DNA of 64,000 bases from Undaria pinnatifida (taxonomy: Eukaryota > Sar > Phaeophyceae > Laminariales > Alariaceae), in contig JABAKD010000007.1 of NCBI GenBank assembly GCA_012845835.1, positions 10,273,165 through 10,337,164 on the forward strand. The letters are read 5' to 3'. The notes under the pieces are model-generated. The model saw nothing but the letters and a program-made list of their open reading frames with translations, made no database searches and had not been told where the DNA came from. Position numbers and translations under genes: made by a program. Below, piece after piece: positions 38,401 to 43,799 of the stretch. Position 1 is the stretch's first letter. Every line of letters begins with the position of its first letter.

Positions 38401-40814
38401 CAAGCTGACGGGGATCTTTAAGTCCTTTAGAGCGCCCAAAATTCCCCCCCCTGTACTAGCTTCAACTGTGTCACCCGCGACATGGGTGCAACTCCACCCA
38501 CTATAATACCAAGATGTGATGGCGTGTTCATTGCGGGTGATCCGAAAATAGCACTTTTTTTTTCAAGTTAGGCGACCATCGTATGCCTCGACGGCTGATG
38601 TCATTATGCTACCAGGTATACATTTTTCGGTGTAGCGAGTCGTTCTACGGCAGCCCCCCCCCCCGCCCCCCCGCCCCGATTTTTTTGTAACGAAATCGTC
38701 CGTTTTGAAACCAGCTCCCGGCCGTATCTCATGAAGTACGGTGCCCCTCGTTTCGATAGTCTCTTCGCAAACAAAAGCGTATGTGATGACGTGTTCCTTT
38801 GTTGCAAAGCATCCTTCCTCGTGTCGAGGAGCCACGAAACGATCGTTTTAAGAAAAACGCCGGTGCTGGGGGTGGGGCTATCGAAGAAATCACCGGGCCG
38901 CAACTCAAAAGGAAGGGCACAACATTCCAACGTCAATACACGTGGCCGTCGAGCAGCGATACACATCATTGCGTTTTTCAACCATTTCACCCCCGTGACG
39001 TCACTAGGAGCACTTCGACCGGCATTTCGTATTGGTCACGGTCAGGGTTAGGGTTAGGGTTAATCCCATGGTTGCGAAGCGACACAATAACGTAAGACAC
39101 CCCCGCCGAGTCATGGACACACCCCTTCCAGCATCAGGGCTTGTACTTCTCGTGGGGTCCGCAACAAAACACACACATGGACACATTTCAGACAATTTTG
39201 TACTCGTAGTTTTTTTGTTGTTTTTTTCCCTTCTTGAACGCCCCCGGCGGACGGATGGGAAAGATAAAAGAAGCTTGACGCCTTTTAGAACTGGAAACCC
39301 TTTTTGGCGGACAGATTTACTTTTAAGGAAGTATAGGGAGGGATTTTGGGGCTCCAAACACTTCACGAACTTTCATATATATATATAAATGTCGTGTTTC
39401 AATGCAACTCGATCGTCTTCGCAACCCAGCGCTAGCCGGCGTATCGTTCAGTTCCCGTGGTACCTGCAGCCGGAGCTGTCCCTGCCGGCGGTCACCGTCA
39501 CTCCAGCAGCGCAAGCTGCCATTATTGTGTATACGGATGCGTGAGTACGTCGGCCCGACCTGATCCATGGGGAGCAGGTGCGCTGGAGAGAGCCACCCGG
39601 AAAATCACCCCTCCTGGTAGCGTGGGACTTGCGCAAGCTCACCCACTTGACAAAAAAAAAACGGCCATGAGAGAAAAGCCCTTCCGCCGAACTTGGTCCA
39701 GTAACGGTCCACCCTGCCTACTCGAGCGTTGGTCCTCGTGTACCCGAACATGTCCTTAGCGAACGCATGAGCATGTACTTCGTAGAATAAATCGGACTGG
39801 CGTCTAAATATGTACGGCATTAACACCGACGAATCATGGCAACTTACAAACCTTGGGATAAAGTACGTGTACAAATACTAGCTAACAGCACTACTACAGA
39901 TTTGCTGTTCATGTTCACCCTGGCAATATCTGTAGGACAACCGTGCGGCCGACGTATCACGCAGCTTGCAAAGATGAGTACCGAGCTTAAAAATGATCGA
40001 ACTCACGGGTTGACACTCTTGTTGGAATAATTTTTACAATATATGTACGGCGCGCTGTTTGACGAGAAATACACTAAAGGAAGGCAGAGCTGTCGCCGGC
40101 AACTCGGGCAGCAGCAAAACTGTAGCTGTCATCAACTTGGGTGCGTTGATGGAAGGAGAAATTCTGGGCGGCGGTCGGCGATCGCAAAAAGCAATCTCCA
40201 AAGGTGTCCCCATCTCTTGACGCGGGGTACCTTTTATTTTTCTTCTTTGCGCATCTCTCATTATCTTCGCACTTTTTCTCTCTCGTTCTCCCTCCCTAGG
40301 TGTATCTCAGATCCGGGGGCACTAAGCAGGCTCTTGTCCCCCCTCCCCGCTAAGGCACGCGCCTTCATTTTTATCGCGTGAAGATTTCAGCTCTGTTTCT
40401 TCGCTCATCGACTCGCATCGGATTCATTAGGCACGTCGCACCCATTCGCTCGAAATGAGACTTAACACGAAGCAAGCATGAGTTCCGACATAAAAAAGGT
40501 CCATCTCACAGCCGTCGCTCGAAACGGGACATGAAAGCAATTGTGAGTTATAATAGCTCGATCTCACAAACAGAAAATGAATTTCATTTCAAGAAATATT
40601 GCTTGTTCCATGCGTACCTGAACAGCAAGTGCGTGTTTCAACTAAACTCTCGATCTCACAAAAACTGAAACTGACTTTTTCGTTCAAGAAAAACATTACC
40701 GCTAAACAACAACCTCGTGCCACGCGCACCTGTGGTGGCCAGCATTGCGGTAGCCGACGTGCCCAGAACAACGCCCCCGACAGCCGCCTGCCACGTTCCA
40801 TCTGGAAACCCCAT
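20425..40814 (-). CDS. YeeE/YedE-family transporter, ten exons, 328 aa, 20.4-kb locus
   Basis: Predicted multi-pass membrane protein of the YeeE/YedE (sulfur transport, DUF395) family; bacterial members move thiosulfate or related sulfur compounds across the plasma membrane. The substrate here is inferred only. Exons, 5' to 3' on the minus strand: 40814-40730, 36448-36390, 34357-34291, 31020-30846, 28865-28793, 28327-28251, 27473-27351, 26212-26098, 20704-20555, 20487-20425. All nine junctions are GT..AG and keep phase. Motifs: [15 protein letters not shown] (24-38), [12 protein letters not shown] (51-62), [20 protein letters not shown] (94-113, Cys103), [16 protein letters not shown] (202-217), [12 protein letters not shown] (224-235), [13 protein letters not shown] (274-286, Cys280). 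Cysteines of the GCTSGHG and CPGP motifs are conserved in the family. The start ATG follows an in-frame stop. Least sure: exon 10 (67-nt intron) and any 5' untranslated exon. Length is near the usual 330-400. Confidence 0.85.
20555..20704 (-). CDS. Transporter exon 9
   Basis: Acceptor GTCCTCTTGCAAG, donor GTATGC. Reads [20 protein letters not shown] then [20 protein letters not shown], the C-terminal CPGP signature. The frame runs on past the donor for about 60 codons, so an unspliced longer C-terminus is possible. Confidence 0.88.
21125..21205 (-). pseudogene. Relic of transporter exon 9
   Basis: On the minus strand TTGCAAGGTGGACGATTC repeats the exon 9 acceptor and first codons, followed by recognisable but frameshifted LGSV../GVGT-type remains. 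No CPGP motif survives. Confidence 0.5.
21698..21832 (-). CDS. Unrecognised small frame with one membrane segment (44 aa)
   Basis: [20 protein letters not shown] then [20 protein letters not shown] and SAAV before the stop. An acidic start, a 17-residue hydrophobic stretch ending near a possible signal-peptidase site (SNA-K) and an acidic tail look protein-like. It lies inside transporter intron 8 on the same strand. It could be an independent first exon (a GTGTGA donor-like site overlaps the last codon and stop) or chance. Overlapping + frames (21585-21806) are also open. Confidence 0.3.
   Translation of the reverse strand: MGLDSDGDDYPSFVILLAVAIAAFASVSNAKYTPVVEDEESAAV
22341..23118. other. 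Intron 8 sequence, no gene recognised
   Basis: Contains a family E/H-type fragment near 22888 (TTCCGAGGCTCCTAACCAAT) and a segment shared with 2302 (GCACTGAAATCGGAGGC). Confidence 0.4.
23119..23492. repeat. (AACAC)n pentanucleotide microsatellite
   Basis: About 375 bp of CAACA/CAACC pentamers, including an AACCC-variant block at 23163-23222. Opens long VLCCVVLCC-type frames on the minus strand that are not genes. Confidence 0.97.
23587..23766. repeat. 10-bp minisatellite (GTGTAGTCAT)n
   Basis: About 17 variant copies of GTGTAGTCAT/GTGTAGTGAT in tandem. Confidence 0.9.
23975..24085 (-). repeat. Dispersed repeat sharing the 41-kb tandem unit
   Basis: TTTAGCACCGCATTCCGCCG .. GGGGACAAAACGCTTGGAGT matches the reverse complement of the 88-bp unit at 40943-41118 and the segment at 62856-62935. 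It spans the ends of short + frames that are not called. Confidence 0.5.
24395..24642. mobile_element. 248-bp MITE with long inverted repeats and TTA duplication
   Basis: Ends AGCCCTGTTCATAATAGTC / GACTATTATGAACAGGGCT, flanked on both sides by TTA (24392-24394, 24643-24645). Almost the entire element is one inverted repeat with arms of about 110 bp; the unpaired centre is only about 25 bp. Each arm also carries an inner hairpin of the CCGCCCC..GGGGCGG type. The 3-bp TTA duplication is typical of PIF/Harbinger-type (Tourist-like) elements. Little arm divergence suggests recent insertion. It lies in transporter intron 8. Confidence 0.85.
24815..24905 (-). pseudogene. Relic of transporter exon 8 (copy a)
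   Basis: Minus-strand frame [15 protein letters not shown] against exon 8 [14 protein letters not shown]; the preceding [12 protein letters not shown] part is lost. Confidence 0.65.
24975..25065 (-). pseudogene. Relic of transporter exon 8 (copy b)
   Basis: Minus-strand frame [20 protein letters not shown] then CRRTT against exon 8 [20 protein letters not shown] then PACRGA. The WDPSLA start is missing. Confidence 0.65.
25541..25721 (+). mobile_element. Family G inverted-repeat element, copy 3
   Basis: Left end GCCACTCGCGCAAGAGTGAC followed by TCCGTACCTCA; right end the perfect palindrome GGTCACTCGCGCGAGTGACC (25702-25721) after AAGGAACGGGGA. Same order as copy 1. Confidence 0.6.
25828..25984. 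repeat. 15-bp minisatellite (CCCCCCTTAACATGC)n
   Basis: About ten tandem copies of CCCCCCTTAACATGC with single-base variants. Confidence 0.93.
26098..26212 (-). CDS. Transporter exon 8
   Basis: Acceptor GTACTGCAG, donor GTGCGT. Encodes [20 protein letters not shown] then [18 protein letters not shown] (family W-D-P-S-L-A helix). The donor is the likeliest of several; a longer open frame continues past it. Confidence 0.85.
26281..26342. repeat. Poly-G tract
   Basis: G-rich purine tract ending in about 23 consecutive G, about 70 bases upstream of transporter exon 8 on the minus strand, where it reads as a C-rich tract before the acceptor. Confidence 0.9.
26480..26685 (-). repeat. Dispersed repeat family M, copy 1
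   Basis: Reverse copy of the sequence at 40255-40440, 42640-42840 and 63820-64000: CGCACTTTTTCTCTC..TCCC, a variable GC-rich block, then GCACGCGCCTTCACTTTTAT and a TCGACTCG-type block. See the 63859 entry for an exon-like reading. Confidence 0.6.
27168..27236 (-). pseudogene. Relic of transporter exon 7
   Basis: Minus-strand [20 protein letters not shown] against exon 7 [20 protein letters not shown]; the TFGGG block is deleted and the donor is lost. Confidence 0.7.
27351..27473 (-). CDS. Transporter exon 7
   Basis: Acceptor GTCCTACTCAG, donor GTAAAA. Contains [20 protein letters not shown] and AKVVDFLAL, the second-half signature (L-x-L-S-G-M-x-x-x-x-K-V-x-x-F-L). A partial relic is at 27168-27236. 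Confidence 0.9.
27512..27600. repeat. (GGT)n microsatellite
   Basis: Trinucleotide tract, degenerating into GTA/GGT-rich sequence to about 27760 and CAGCA-rich sequence to about 27830. Long V- or H-rich frames here are artefacts. Confidence 0.95.
27895..28230. repeat. C-rich stretch in intron 6
   Basis: Strongly C-rich with CCCCACCACC/CTCCCC words; no coding evidence. Confidence 0.7.
28251..28327 (-). CDS. Transporter exon 6
   Basis: Acceptor CATTTCGTTTTG-proximal ATGACAG reading, donor GTGACC. Encodes [20 protein letters not shown] then LTLTK. Phase 0 in and phase 2 out are both required by its neighbours, which supports it although its motif is weak. Confidence 0.72.
28338..28600. repeat. 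(GAAAC)n-type A-rich repeat in intron 5
   Basis: Degenerate AAACG/GAAAT pentamers on +. The Lys/Arg/Glu-rich + frame and the Phe/Ser-rich - frame are artefacts of this repeat. Confidence 0.8.
28793..28865 (-). CDS. Transporter exon 5
   Basis: Acceptor TTTACAATGCTAG, donor GTTAGG. Completes the split serine and reads [18 protein letters not shown] then SSVSPQ. The exon lies between two GTA/GCA trinucleotide-rich blocks. Confidence 0.8.
28885..29235. repeat. GTAGCA/GCAGGA trinucleotide-type repeats in intron 4
   Basis: GTGGTGATGG-type triplets, then AGCAGTAGCA and AGCAGGAGC blocks. Frames of hundreds of codons on both strands (poly-Val, Ala or Leu) come from the repeat. Confidence 0.9.
29540..29606 (-). 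pseudogene. Relic of transporter exon 4, 3' half (copy a)
   Basis: Minus-strand [18 protein letters not shown] against exon 4 [19 protein letters not shown]. The GNGCTSGHG part is gone. Confidence 0.7.
29747..30205 (+). repeat. Family D dispersed repeat, copy 4
   Basis: Full-length and closely similar to 7621-8095 (GGCACCCACGAGGCAGTTAC, TCATCCATAAGCAAAAACGT, GCATAGTAGGGATGCGAAGG). In transporter intron 4. Confidence 0.75.
30443..30515. mobile_element. Tiny inverted-repeat element, family P, copy 1
   Basis: TTAACGCCTTGACAACTG .. GTATAGGGAGGGGGTTGGGG .. CTCTAAAGGGGTTAA. The best copy (54622-54711) shows TTAACCCCTTTA / TAAAGGGGTCAA ends. Other copies are at 39273-39360 and 61092-61169. About 75-90 bp, no coding. 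Confidence 0.5.
30515..30610 (-). pseudogene. Relic of transporter exon 4, 3' half (copy b)
   Basis: Minus-strand [20 protein letters not shown] against exon 4 [20 protein letters not shown]; the signature cysteine is replaced by Trp in this frame. Confidence 0.75.
30846..31020 (-). CDS. Transporter exon 4 (signature exon)
   Basis: Acceptor ATACCATACAG, donor GTGAGG. Carries [20 protein letters not shown] and [20 protein letters not shown], the most diagnostic YeeE/YedE stretch. Truncated relics of both halves lie nearby (29.5, 30.5, 31.3 and 31.5 kb). Confidence 0.92.
31030..31097. repeat. G-rich stretch upstream of exon 4
   Basis: G runs of up to 12. On the minus strand this forms the C-rich pyrimidine tract leading to the exon 4 acceptor. 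Confidence 0.6.
31098..31215 (-). repeat. Family D fragment
   Basis: CGCGTGACCATAGACCCTAG .. ACCAAGCGCGAAGCGCCG matches one end of the reverse family D copies. Confidence 0.55.
31262..31330 (-). pseudogene. Relic of transporter exon 4, 5' half (copy a)
   Basis: Minus-strand ATCATACAG acceptor remnant, then [17 protein letters not shown] against exon 4 [17 protein letters not shown]. Out of frame upstream; homology ends just after SGFLV. Confidence 0.65.
31445..31530 (-). pseudogene. Relic of transporter exon 4, 5' half (copy b)
   Basis: Minus-strand [20 protein letters not shown] against exon 4 [20 protein letters not shown]. Homology also ends just after SGFLVG, where a C-rich minisatellite takes over. 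Confidence 0.75.
31531..32449. other. Intron 3 sequence, no gene recognised
   Basis: A + frame of 148 codons (31711-32157) is open but has no recognisable domain; overlapping frames are open too, so it is not called. Confidence 0.35.
32455..32520 (+). mobile_element. SINE fragment
   Basis: AAGCGCGAGAGCGTGAGTTAG with the following ATCGATGAAAAGTAGGA matches the body of the SINE copies at 8631 and 42348, in the opposite orientation. The tRNA-like head is missing. Confidence 0.55.
32595..32955 (-). pseudogene. 5'-truncated LINE copy (RT C-terminus)
   Basis: Minus-strand [20 protein letters not shown] then [20 protein letters not shown] matches the same part of the relic at 15005-15975, then a stop. 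The truncation pattern (only the 3' end) is typical of LINE insertion. In transporter intron 3. Confidence 0.65.
33310..33420 (+). repeat. Exon-like repeat family J, copy 1
   Basis: After TGTATTATACAG the + frame reads [20 protein letters not shown]. Similar cassettes with an acceptor-like CAG follow at 39955 (AKMSTELK), 56728 (DPKLVELTADV) and 60135 (KMSIDLKFVKLTADV). The protein family is not recognised. Confidence 0.4.
34068..34140 (-). mobile_element. Short retroposon-like unit, family Q, copy 1
   Basis: Reverse complement of AATACGTGGAAGTGTGGTGA + GCTTAAGCTGTATTTTTCCC + CGTCCGCCGGAGG. Copies at 44220-44298 and 52688-52760 end in about 17-19 A directly after the CCGGAGGAT end; this one lacks the tail. 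A partial copy is at 39240-39282. Confidence 0.5.
34291..34357 (-). CDS. Transporter exon 3
   Basis: Acceptor TGAGAGCAG, donor GTGAGT. Encodes [20 protein letters not shown] then YP, matching the W-x-x-x-F-L-x-G-L-x-x-G-G helix of the family. Ends in phase 1. Confidence 0.85.
34360..34665. other. Intron 2 start, low complexity
   Basis: A-rich stretch and a (CAA/CAG)n tract at 34437-34480; no gene on +. Confidence 0.5.
34666..35035. repeat. Five degenerate copies of a 75-bp tandem repeat
   Basis: Unit CGTCGGAGTGTCTGTCTTAT .. GCAATATGTCTGTTTTTGG .. AAGGCCATGGGTTCGTCCAT, starting near 34668, 34741, 34817, 34891 and 34969. The internal AAGGCCATGG is also part of the long family E copies, so the array probably grew from one. 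Confidence 0.8.
35363..35668. mobile_element. Family E inverted-repeat element, copy 4
   Basis: Ends CTATGACAGAGG / CACCTCTATCATAG. The core GAACGACGGGGCTCCTTGAC and GTACCTAGGCCATGGGATG are shared with copy 2. Confidence 0.55.
35780..35945 (-). mobile_element. Family G inverted-repeat element, copy 4
   Basis: Left end GGGGGTATTCACGCGTGCGA then ATGACCCCC; right end AGTCACTTGTGCGAGG preceded by GAGGTACAG. Same orientation as copy 2. Confidence 0.5.
35946..36389. other. Intron 2 sequence, no gene recognised
   Basis: Contains G and C runs at 35957-35992 and otherwise nothing identified before exon 2. Confidence 0.4.
36390..36448 (-). CDS. Transporter exon 2
   Basis: Acceptor tract ends CCTCCTGTAACAG, donor GTAAGG. 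Encodes [19 protein letters not shown] after the split glycine. It corresponds to the family G-R-I-x-G-I-S-G-I motif just after helix 1. Confidence 0.85.
37257..37808 (-). repeat. 276-bp tandem duplication in intron 1
   Basis: Two nearly identical units (37257-37532, 37533-37808) differing mainly inside a C-run. Because 276 is divisible by three, a minus-strand frame (37973-37161, 270 codons) stays open through both, with the repeated text [21 protein letters not shown] composition effect is likely, but a nested gene or alternative exon is not excluded. The near identity implies recent duplication. Confidence 0.85.
37809..38644. other. Intron 1 sequence, no gene recognised
   Basis: Short frames on both strands. 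Part of a GT-rich block at 37905-37975 (GGTGGAGTTGGTGGGG) is low complexity. Confidence 0.35.
38645..38886. mobile_element. Family F inverted-repeat element, copy 3
   Basis: Ends CTACGGCAGCCCCCCCC / GTGGGGCTATCGAAG. The interior (TTTTGAAACCAGCTCCCGGC, GAGGAGCCACGAAACGATCG) has the same orientation as copy 2. Confidence 0.6.
38950..39100 (+). repeat. Dispersed repeat with a TTAGGG run
   Basis: CAACCATTTCACCCC.GTGAC, then CGACCGG.ATTTCGTA, then three TTAGGG-type units (39044-39063). The same flanks with a shorter run (GTAGGGTTAGGG) occur at 43825-43905. The telomere-like run is therefore part of a dispersed repeat. Confidence 0.6.
39240..39360. repeat. Adjacent fragments of families Q and P
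   Basis: 39240-39282 matches the CCGGCGGACGG..AAGCTT part of family Q. 39273-39360 matches family P (GACGCCTTTTAGAACTGG .. GTATAGGGAGGGATTTTGGG). Confidence 0.45.
39361..39954. other. Intron 1 sequence, no gene recognised
   Basis: A short AT dinucleotide tract (39376-39388) and short frames on both strands; nothing identified. Confidence 0.35.
39955..40025 (+). repeat. Exon-like repeat family J, copy 2
   Basis: CACGCAGCTTGCAAAGATGA then GTACCGAGCTTAAAAATG; the frame reads LAKMSTELK and then diverges. Confidence 0.4.
40255..40440 (+). repeat. Dispersed repeat family M, copy 2
   Basis: CGCACTTTTTCTCTCTCGTT .. CGCGCCTTCATTTTTATCGC .. GACTCGCATCGGATTCATTA, matching 42640-42840 and 63820-64000. 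Confidence 0.6.
40730..40814 (-). CDS. Transporter exon 1 (start exon)
   Basis: [18 protein letters not shown] then [10 protein letters not shown] and one base of the next codon. Donor GTGCGC. The frame has a stop two codons before the ATG. The hydrophobic stretch from AVGG on would be the first membrane helix. Confidence 0.75.
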
Positions 40815-40942
40815 CACTTAGGTGCAAACAATGACCGTCCTGCGTAATTAAGGCGGAAAAAGAGGCGTATAGACAGGTCAGAAAACGGTGGGTGTACGAC
40901 GCTTACTACGACAGAGGAATTGAGCGATGGGGCTCCTTAGCC

Positions 40943-41118
40943 CATTGCCAACCCCCCCAAAACATAGTCTAACTCCAAGTGTTTTGTCGCCATGTCGGGA
41001 GTGCGGTGCTAACAGGGTTATAACCCCTTTCATTGCCAACCCCCCCAAAACATAGTCTAACTCCAAGTGTTTTGTCGCCATGTCGGGAGTGCGGTGTTAA
41101 CAGGGTTATAACCCCTTT
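40943..41118. repeat. 88-bp unit duplicated in tandem
   Basis: CATTGCCAACCCCCCCAAAA through TAACAGGGTTATAACCCCTTT occurs twice with one difference noticed. Diverged copies on the other strand are at 23975 and 62856. It sits just upstream of the transporter start. Confidence 0.85.
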
Positions 41119-41162
41119 AGAGCCCTGAAAACCCCTCCCCATACTAAATCCGTAGTGTGAAA

Positions 41163-41595
41163 ATGGTAAGGCAACCCACGAGGCAGCATCTAGCCACGAC
41201 GACGGGAGAGCATCGCGAGGCCCTGAAAGAACATGAGGCGCGTGGGGCGGGTAGCAAAGGTGGAGGCGGTGGCGGGGCCTCGAGCGAGAAGGATGCGGGG
41301 AGCATCATTGCCTAAATGGACGAGGTCAAGCCATTCACGAGCAACAAGATCGTTCGGCTCATCATGGACGGCTCTAATAATCGATGGTTTTATGACTTGC
41401 GGTCGTCATCGACGCGCGCGTTCCGCGCAAGGTTGGGAGAGACACTACCAAACGAATGACATCACGGAGGGATCCAAGACCTTTTCGTCTGGAGACAATT
41501 TTGCATCCCTCTATCTTGGTGATGAGTTCGCTTTTTCGCTCGACTCCCCGCCAGGGCGTATCGCCACTCAAACGATTGATGTCACGTTCCTTTAG
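41163..41595 (+). pseudogene. Unrecognised coding-like segment interrupted by stops
   Basis: The frame from 41163 is open to a TAA at 41313, then continues in the same frame from ATG 41316 as MDEVKPFTSNKIVRLIMDGS then NNRWFYDLRSSSTRAF up to a TGA at 41457. Another frame (41233-41595) ends SLYLGDEFAFSLDSPPGRIA. The in-frame TAA could be a mutated Gln codon. The first 30 bases match a family D fragment. No family recognised; it may be an old element gag or host pseudogene. Confidence 0.3.
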
Positions 41596-41599
41596 TCCG

Positions 41600-42347
41600 G
41601 GGTAGATTAATCTGGTACATGCGTTGTACTTCTCGTTTTTTGTGCTTCTGGTGTAAGCTGAAGCTTTTCTGTTTTTTCGTTCGAAACTTACGTGAATCTA
41701 GGTCACATTTTTCGCGCTTTCCCCACGTGACATGAAGCCAAATACCGTATTTTTCGCCTGATTTTAAGCCAGTCGACTTATACCGACTAAAGTCAGCTAG
41801 TCGGCGAAGCGAAGCCGACTGGCGACTTGTTATCAGTCGTGGAATGAAACCGACTCACAGCCCGAAGTATCCCACTTGCATAGAAGAAGAAAAAAACGGT
41901 GCATCCCACTTTTTTTTCAGGTTCTTCTCGTATGCCGCGCAAGCTTATCCTCAAAATAGAAGAGGACTCTAGCGACGTTCTCGGATTTCGCTACGTGCTC
42001 CTCACTACTACCCCAAAAAAACAACCTACACTACAAACCCCACGTAATTTTGCCCGCAAAAATGTCGGTACAGCAACGTGCGGTTTTCAGGTTTAAAAAA
42101 ACTGAAAAACGTCAGCTGTGAGTACGTCCGATTGAATGGTTGAAACTCAACTTTGCAAGCTGCGTGGTCCATCTTATGTTTCAATTATGACATGGTGTTT
42201 GATGTTTGTGGATTAAAACTACGGTATGGTTGTGAATACACAGTTTCATTTTTACGGAAGGCTGTTCGCGCGCGTTCTATATTTTATCCTCATGAAGTTT
42301 TTTTTTCTTCTTCTTTTCATCCCATTTATTTATTTGCTTATTTTTCT
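41600..42347. other. No recognised gene
   Basis: The GTCGACTTATACCGAC/AGTCGGCGAAGCGAAGCC block at 41770-41825 is a local imperfect inverted repeat around AGTCGGC/GCCGACT. Otherwise nothing identified. Confidence 0.35.
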
Positions 42348-42640
42348 CACACTTTTACTTTCCAGCTTCTGGACAAGCCGTGGTCACAGGTGTCGTCCCT
42401 TCTTCCCCCCGGTTCTTGCCTTCAATTTCTATCGCGCATAGGGTTCAGCTATCCCACTGCTCGTCGATTTTTTTATCGAATGTTGCTAACTCACGGTCTC
42501 GCGCTTTCCGCAAATCAAATTGTGCACAAAAAAAAAGTCCGAACGAATTTATACGAGGATGCACCCGGCGGGGCTCGAACTCACGAAACTGACCCATACC
42601 AGGCTCGAGGATAACCTGATACGCCACCCGCGACCGGCTA
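42348..42640 (-). mobile_element. tRNA-derived SINE, copy 2
   Basis: Same body as copy 1 (CACTTTTACTTTCCAGCTTC .. TGGTCACAGGTGTCGTCCCT). The minus-strand head has GGTGGCGTATCAGG (A box) and GAGTTCGAGCCCCG (B box). It carries an extra segment near 42418-42440 absent from copy 1. Confidence 0.7.
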
Positions 42641-42840
42641 CTTATTATCCTCGCACTACTGTCGTGCTCCCTCCGCGTAGTACCTCGGATTCGGGGTCAC
42701 ATAGCGGGCCCTCCTCCTTCCTTCCCACCACGGTACGTGCCTTCATTTTTATCGCATTTTTATCGCGAGAATAATTCGGCATGTTCTTCCCCCGTCGACT
42801 CGCGTCGAATTGTGCCTACCCACGCTGCTAGCAGGCGTTC
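42640..42840 (+). repeat. Dispersed repeat family M, copy 3
   Basis: TTATCCTCGCACTACTGTCG .. GTACGTGCCTTCATTTTTAT .. GTCGACTCGCGTCGAATTGT .. CCTACCCACGCTGC. Confidence 0.6.
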
Positions 42841-42884
42841 TCAGTAGGTGGTCTTTTTTTTGCATTTTTGCAACAATTATTATA

Positions 42885-43670
42885 AAAATAAAAATACACT
42901 CCAGCTGTGAGATCGAACATTTTTTCGAAACTCATCTTTGGAAGCTGTGTGTGATACTCCGATCGCGCGCATTACGAGTTGTGTGTCCTCATTAAGGATA
43001 TAGGTCGGCGACTCCCCTTACAACTACAGTCAGTGTAGTTATCAGGGTTAACAGGCTGATGTTAGTCAGTCTGTGCGCGGGAACTATAAAACCCGTTTTT
43101 GAGGGGGACAAAATCGGACAGCTGTGGAAGGAAATGCATAAGTTTGTCAAGTGTATCCTGTACGTCGTATAACCGGTGAGGGGAGGGCGGAGCTTTTAAG
43201 GGGGTGGGGGCATTGGGTTGAACAAGAGGGAGCGGGGGCTGGGGGGGGTGGGCGGGGCAACTCAATCTGTGCGTGGAAGCTAAAATCCTTCAAGGGGATA
43301 AATGTGACGGTTTGGGAAGGAATGTACCAGTTTATCATGTATATCCTATCGTACAACCAGTGAGGAGAGAGCGGAGTGGGGTTGAGCAAGAGGGAGCGGG
43401 GGGTGGGGGGGGTGGGCGGGGCAACTCAATCTGTGCGTGGAAACTAAAATCCTTCCAGGGGATAAATGTGACGGTTTGGGAAGGAATGCACCAGTTTATC
43501 ATGTATATCCTATCGTACAACCAGTGAGGAGAGAGCGGAGTGTTCGAGGGGGTGGGTGCCGGGGGAGGGGGGGGGCGGGGTTGGGGCAAAAGGGTTTTTG
43601 ACAGCTTTAGGTCGCATAGACGTAGAGGTTTGCTATACGCGTGGTGCTAGGTCTACGCGATGGCAACTAT
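42885..43670 (+). mobile_element. Dispersed element N, copy 1, with internal tandem repeats
   Basis: Starts AAAATAAAAATACACTCCAG then CTGTGAGATCGAA; ends near GCTTTAGGTCGCATAGACGT .. GGTGCTAGGTCTACGCGATGG. The middle (43080-43560) holds three degenerate units of about 170 bp (TCTGTGCGTGGAAACTAAAA .. GATAAATGTGACGGTTTGGG .. GTGAGGAGAGAGCGGAGT) with G-rich spacers. A second copy, with fewer internal units, interrupts an LTR at 46866-47610. Class unknown; no coding. Confidence 0.6.
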
Positions 43671-43684
43671 ATATAGTAAAAATC

Positions 43685-43758
43685 TCACCACGGTGGGAAT
43701 CGGACCCACGGACCAGCGCTAGTTAGTATTCGAGGGTAACCACTAGACCACCGGGGCG
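43685..43758 (-). tRNA. tRNA-like sequence, probably a pseudogene
   Basis: A 74-nt stretch with GGTGGTCTAGTGGTTACC (D-arm/A box), a perfect T stem GTGGG-TCCGATT-CCCAC (B box GGTCCGATTCC), a 6-of-7 pairable acceptor stem and a T5 terminator-like run just downstream. The anticodon stem does not pair in any register; by alignment the loop CTAACTA would put AAC (Val) at the anticodon. Likely a decayed tRNA gene or the head of an unrecognised SINE. Confidence 0.45.
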
Positions 43759-43799
43759 ACCGGAAAGGTATACGAAGGTCGGTCACTCCTCTGGATGCG

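Noticed and set aside
39044-39063. Interstitial telomere or chromosome-fusion scar
   Set aside because: Only three units, and the flanks are shared with 43.8 kb, so it is part of a dispersed repeat.
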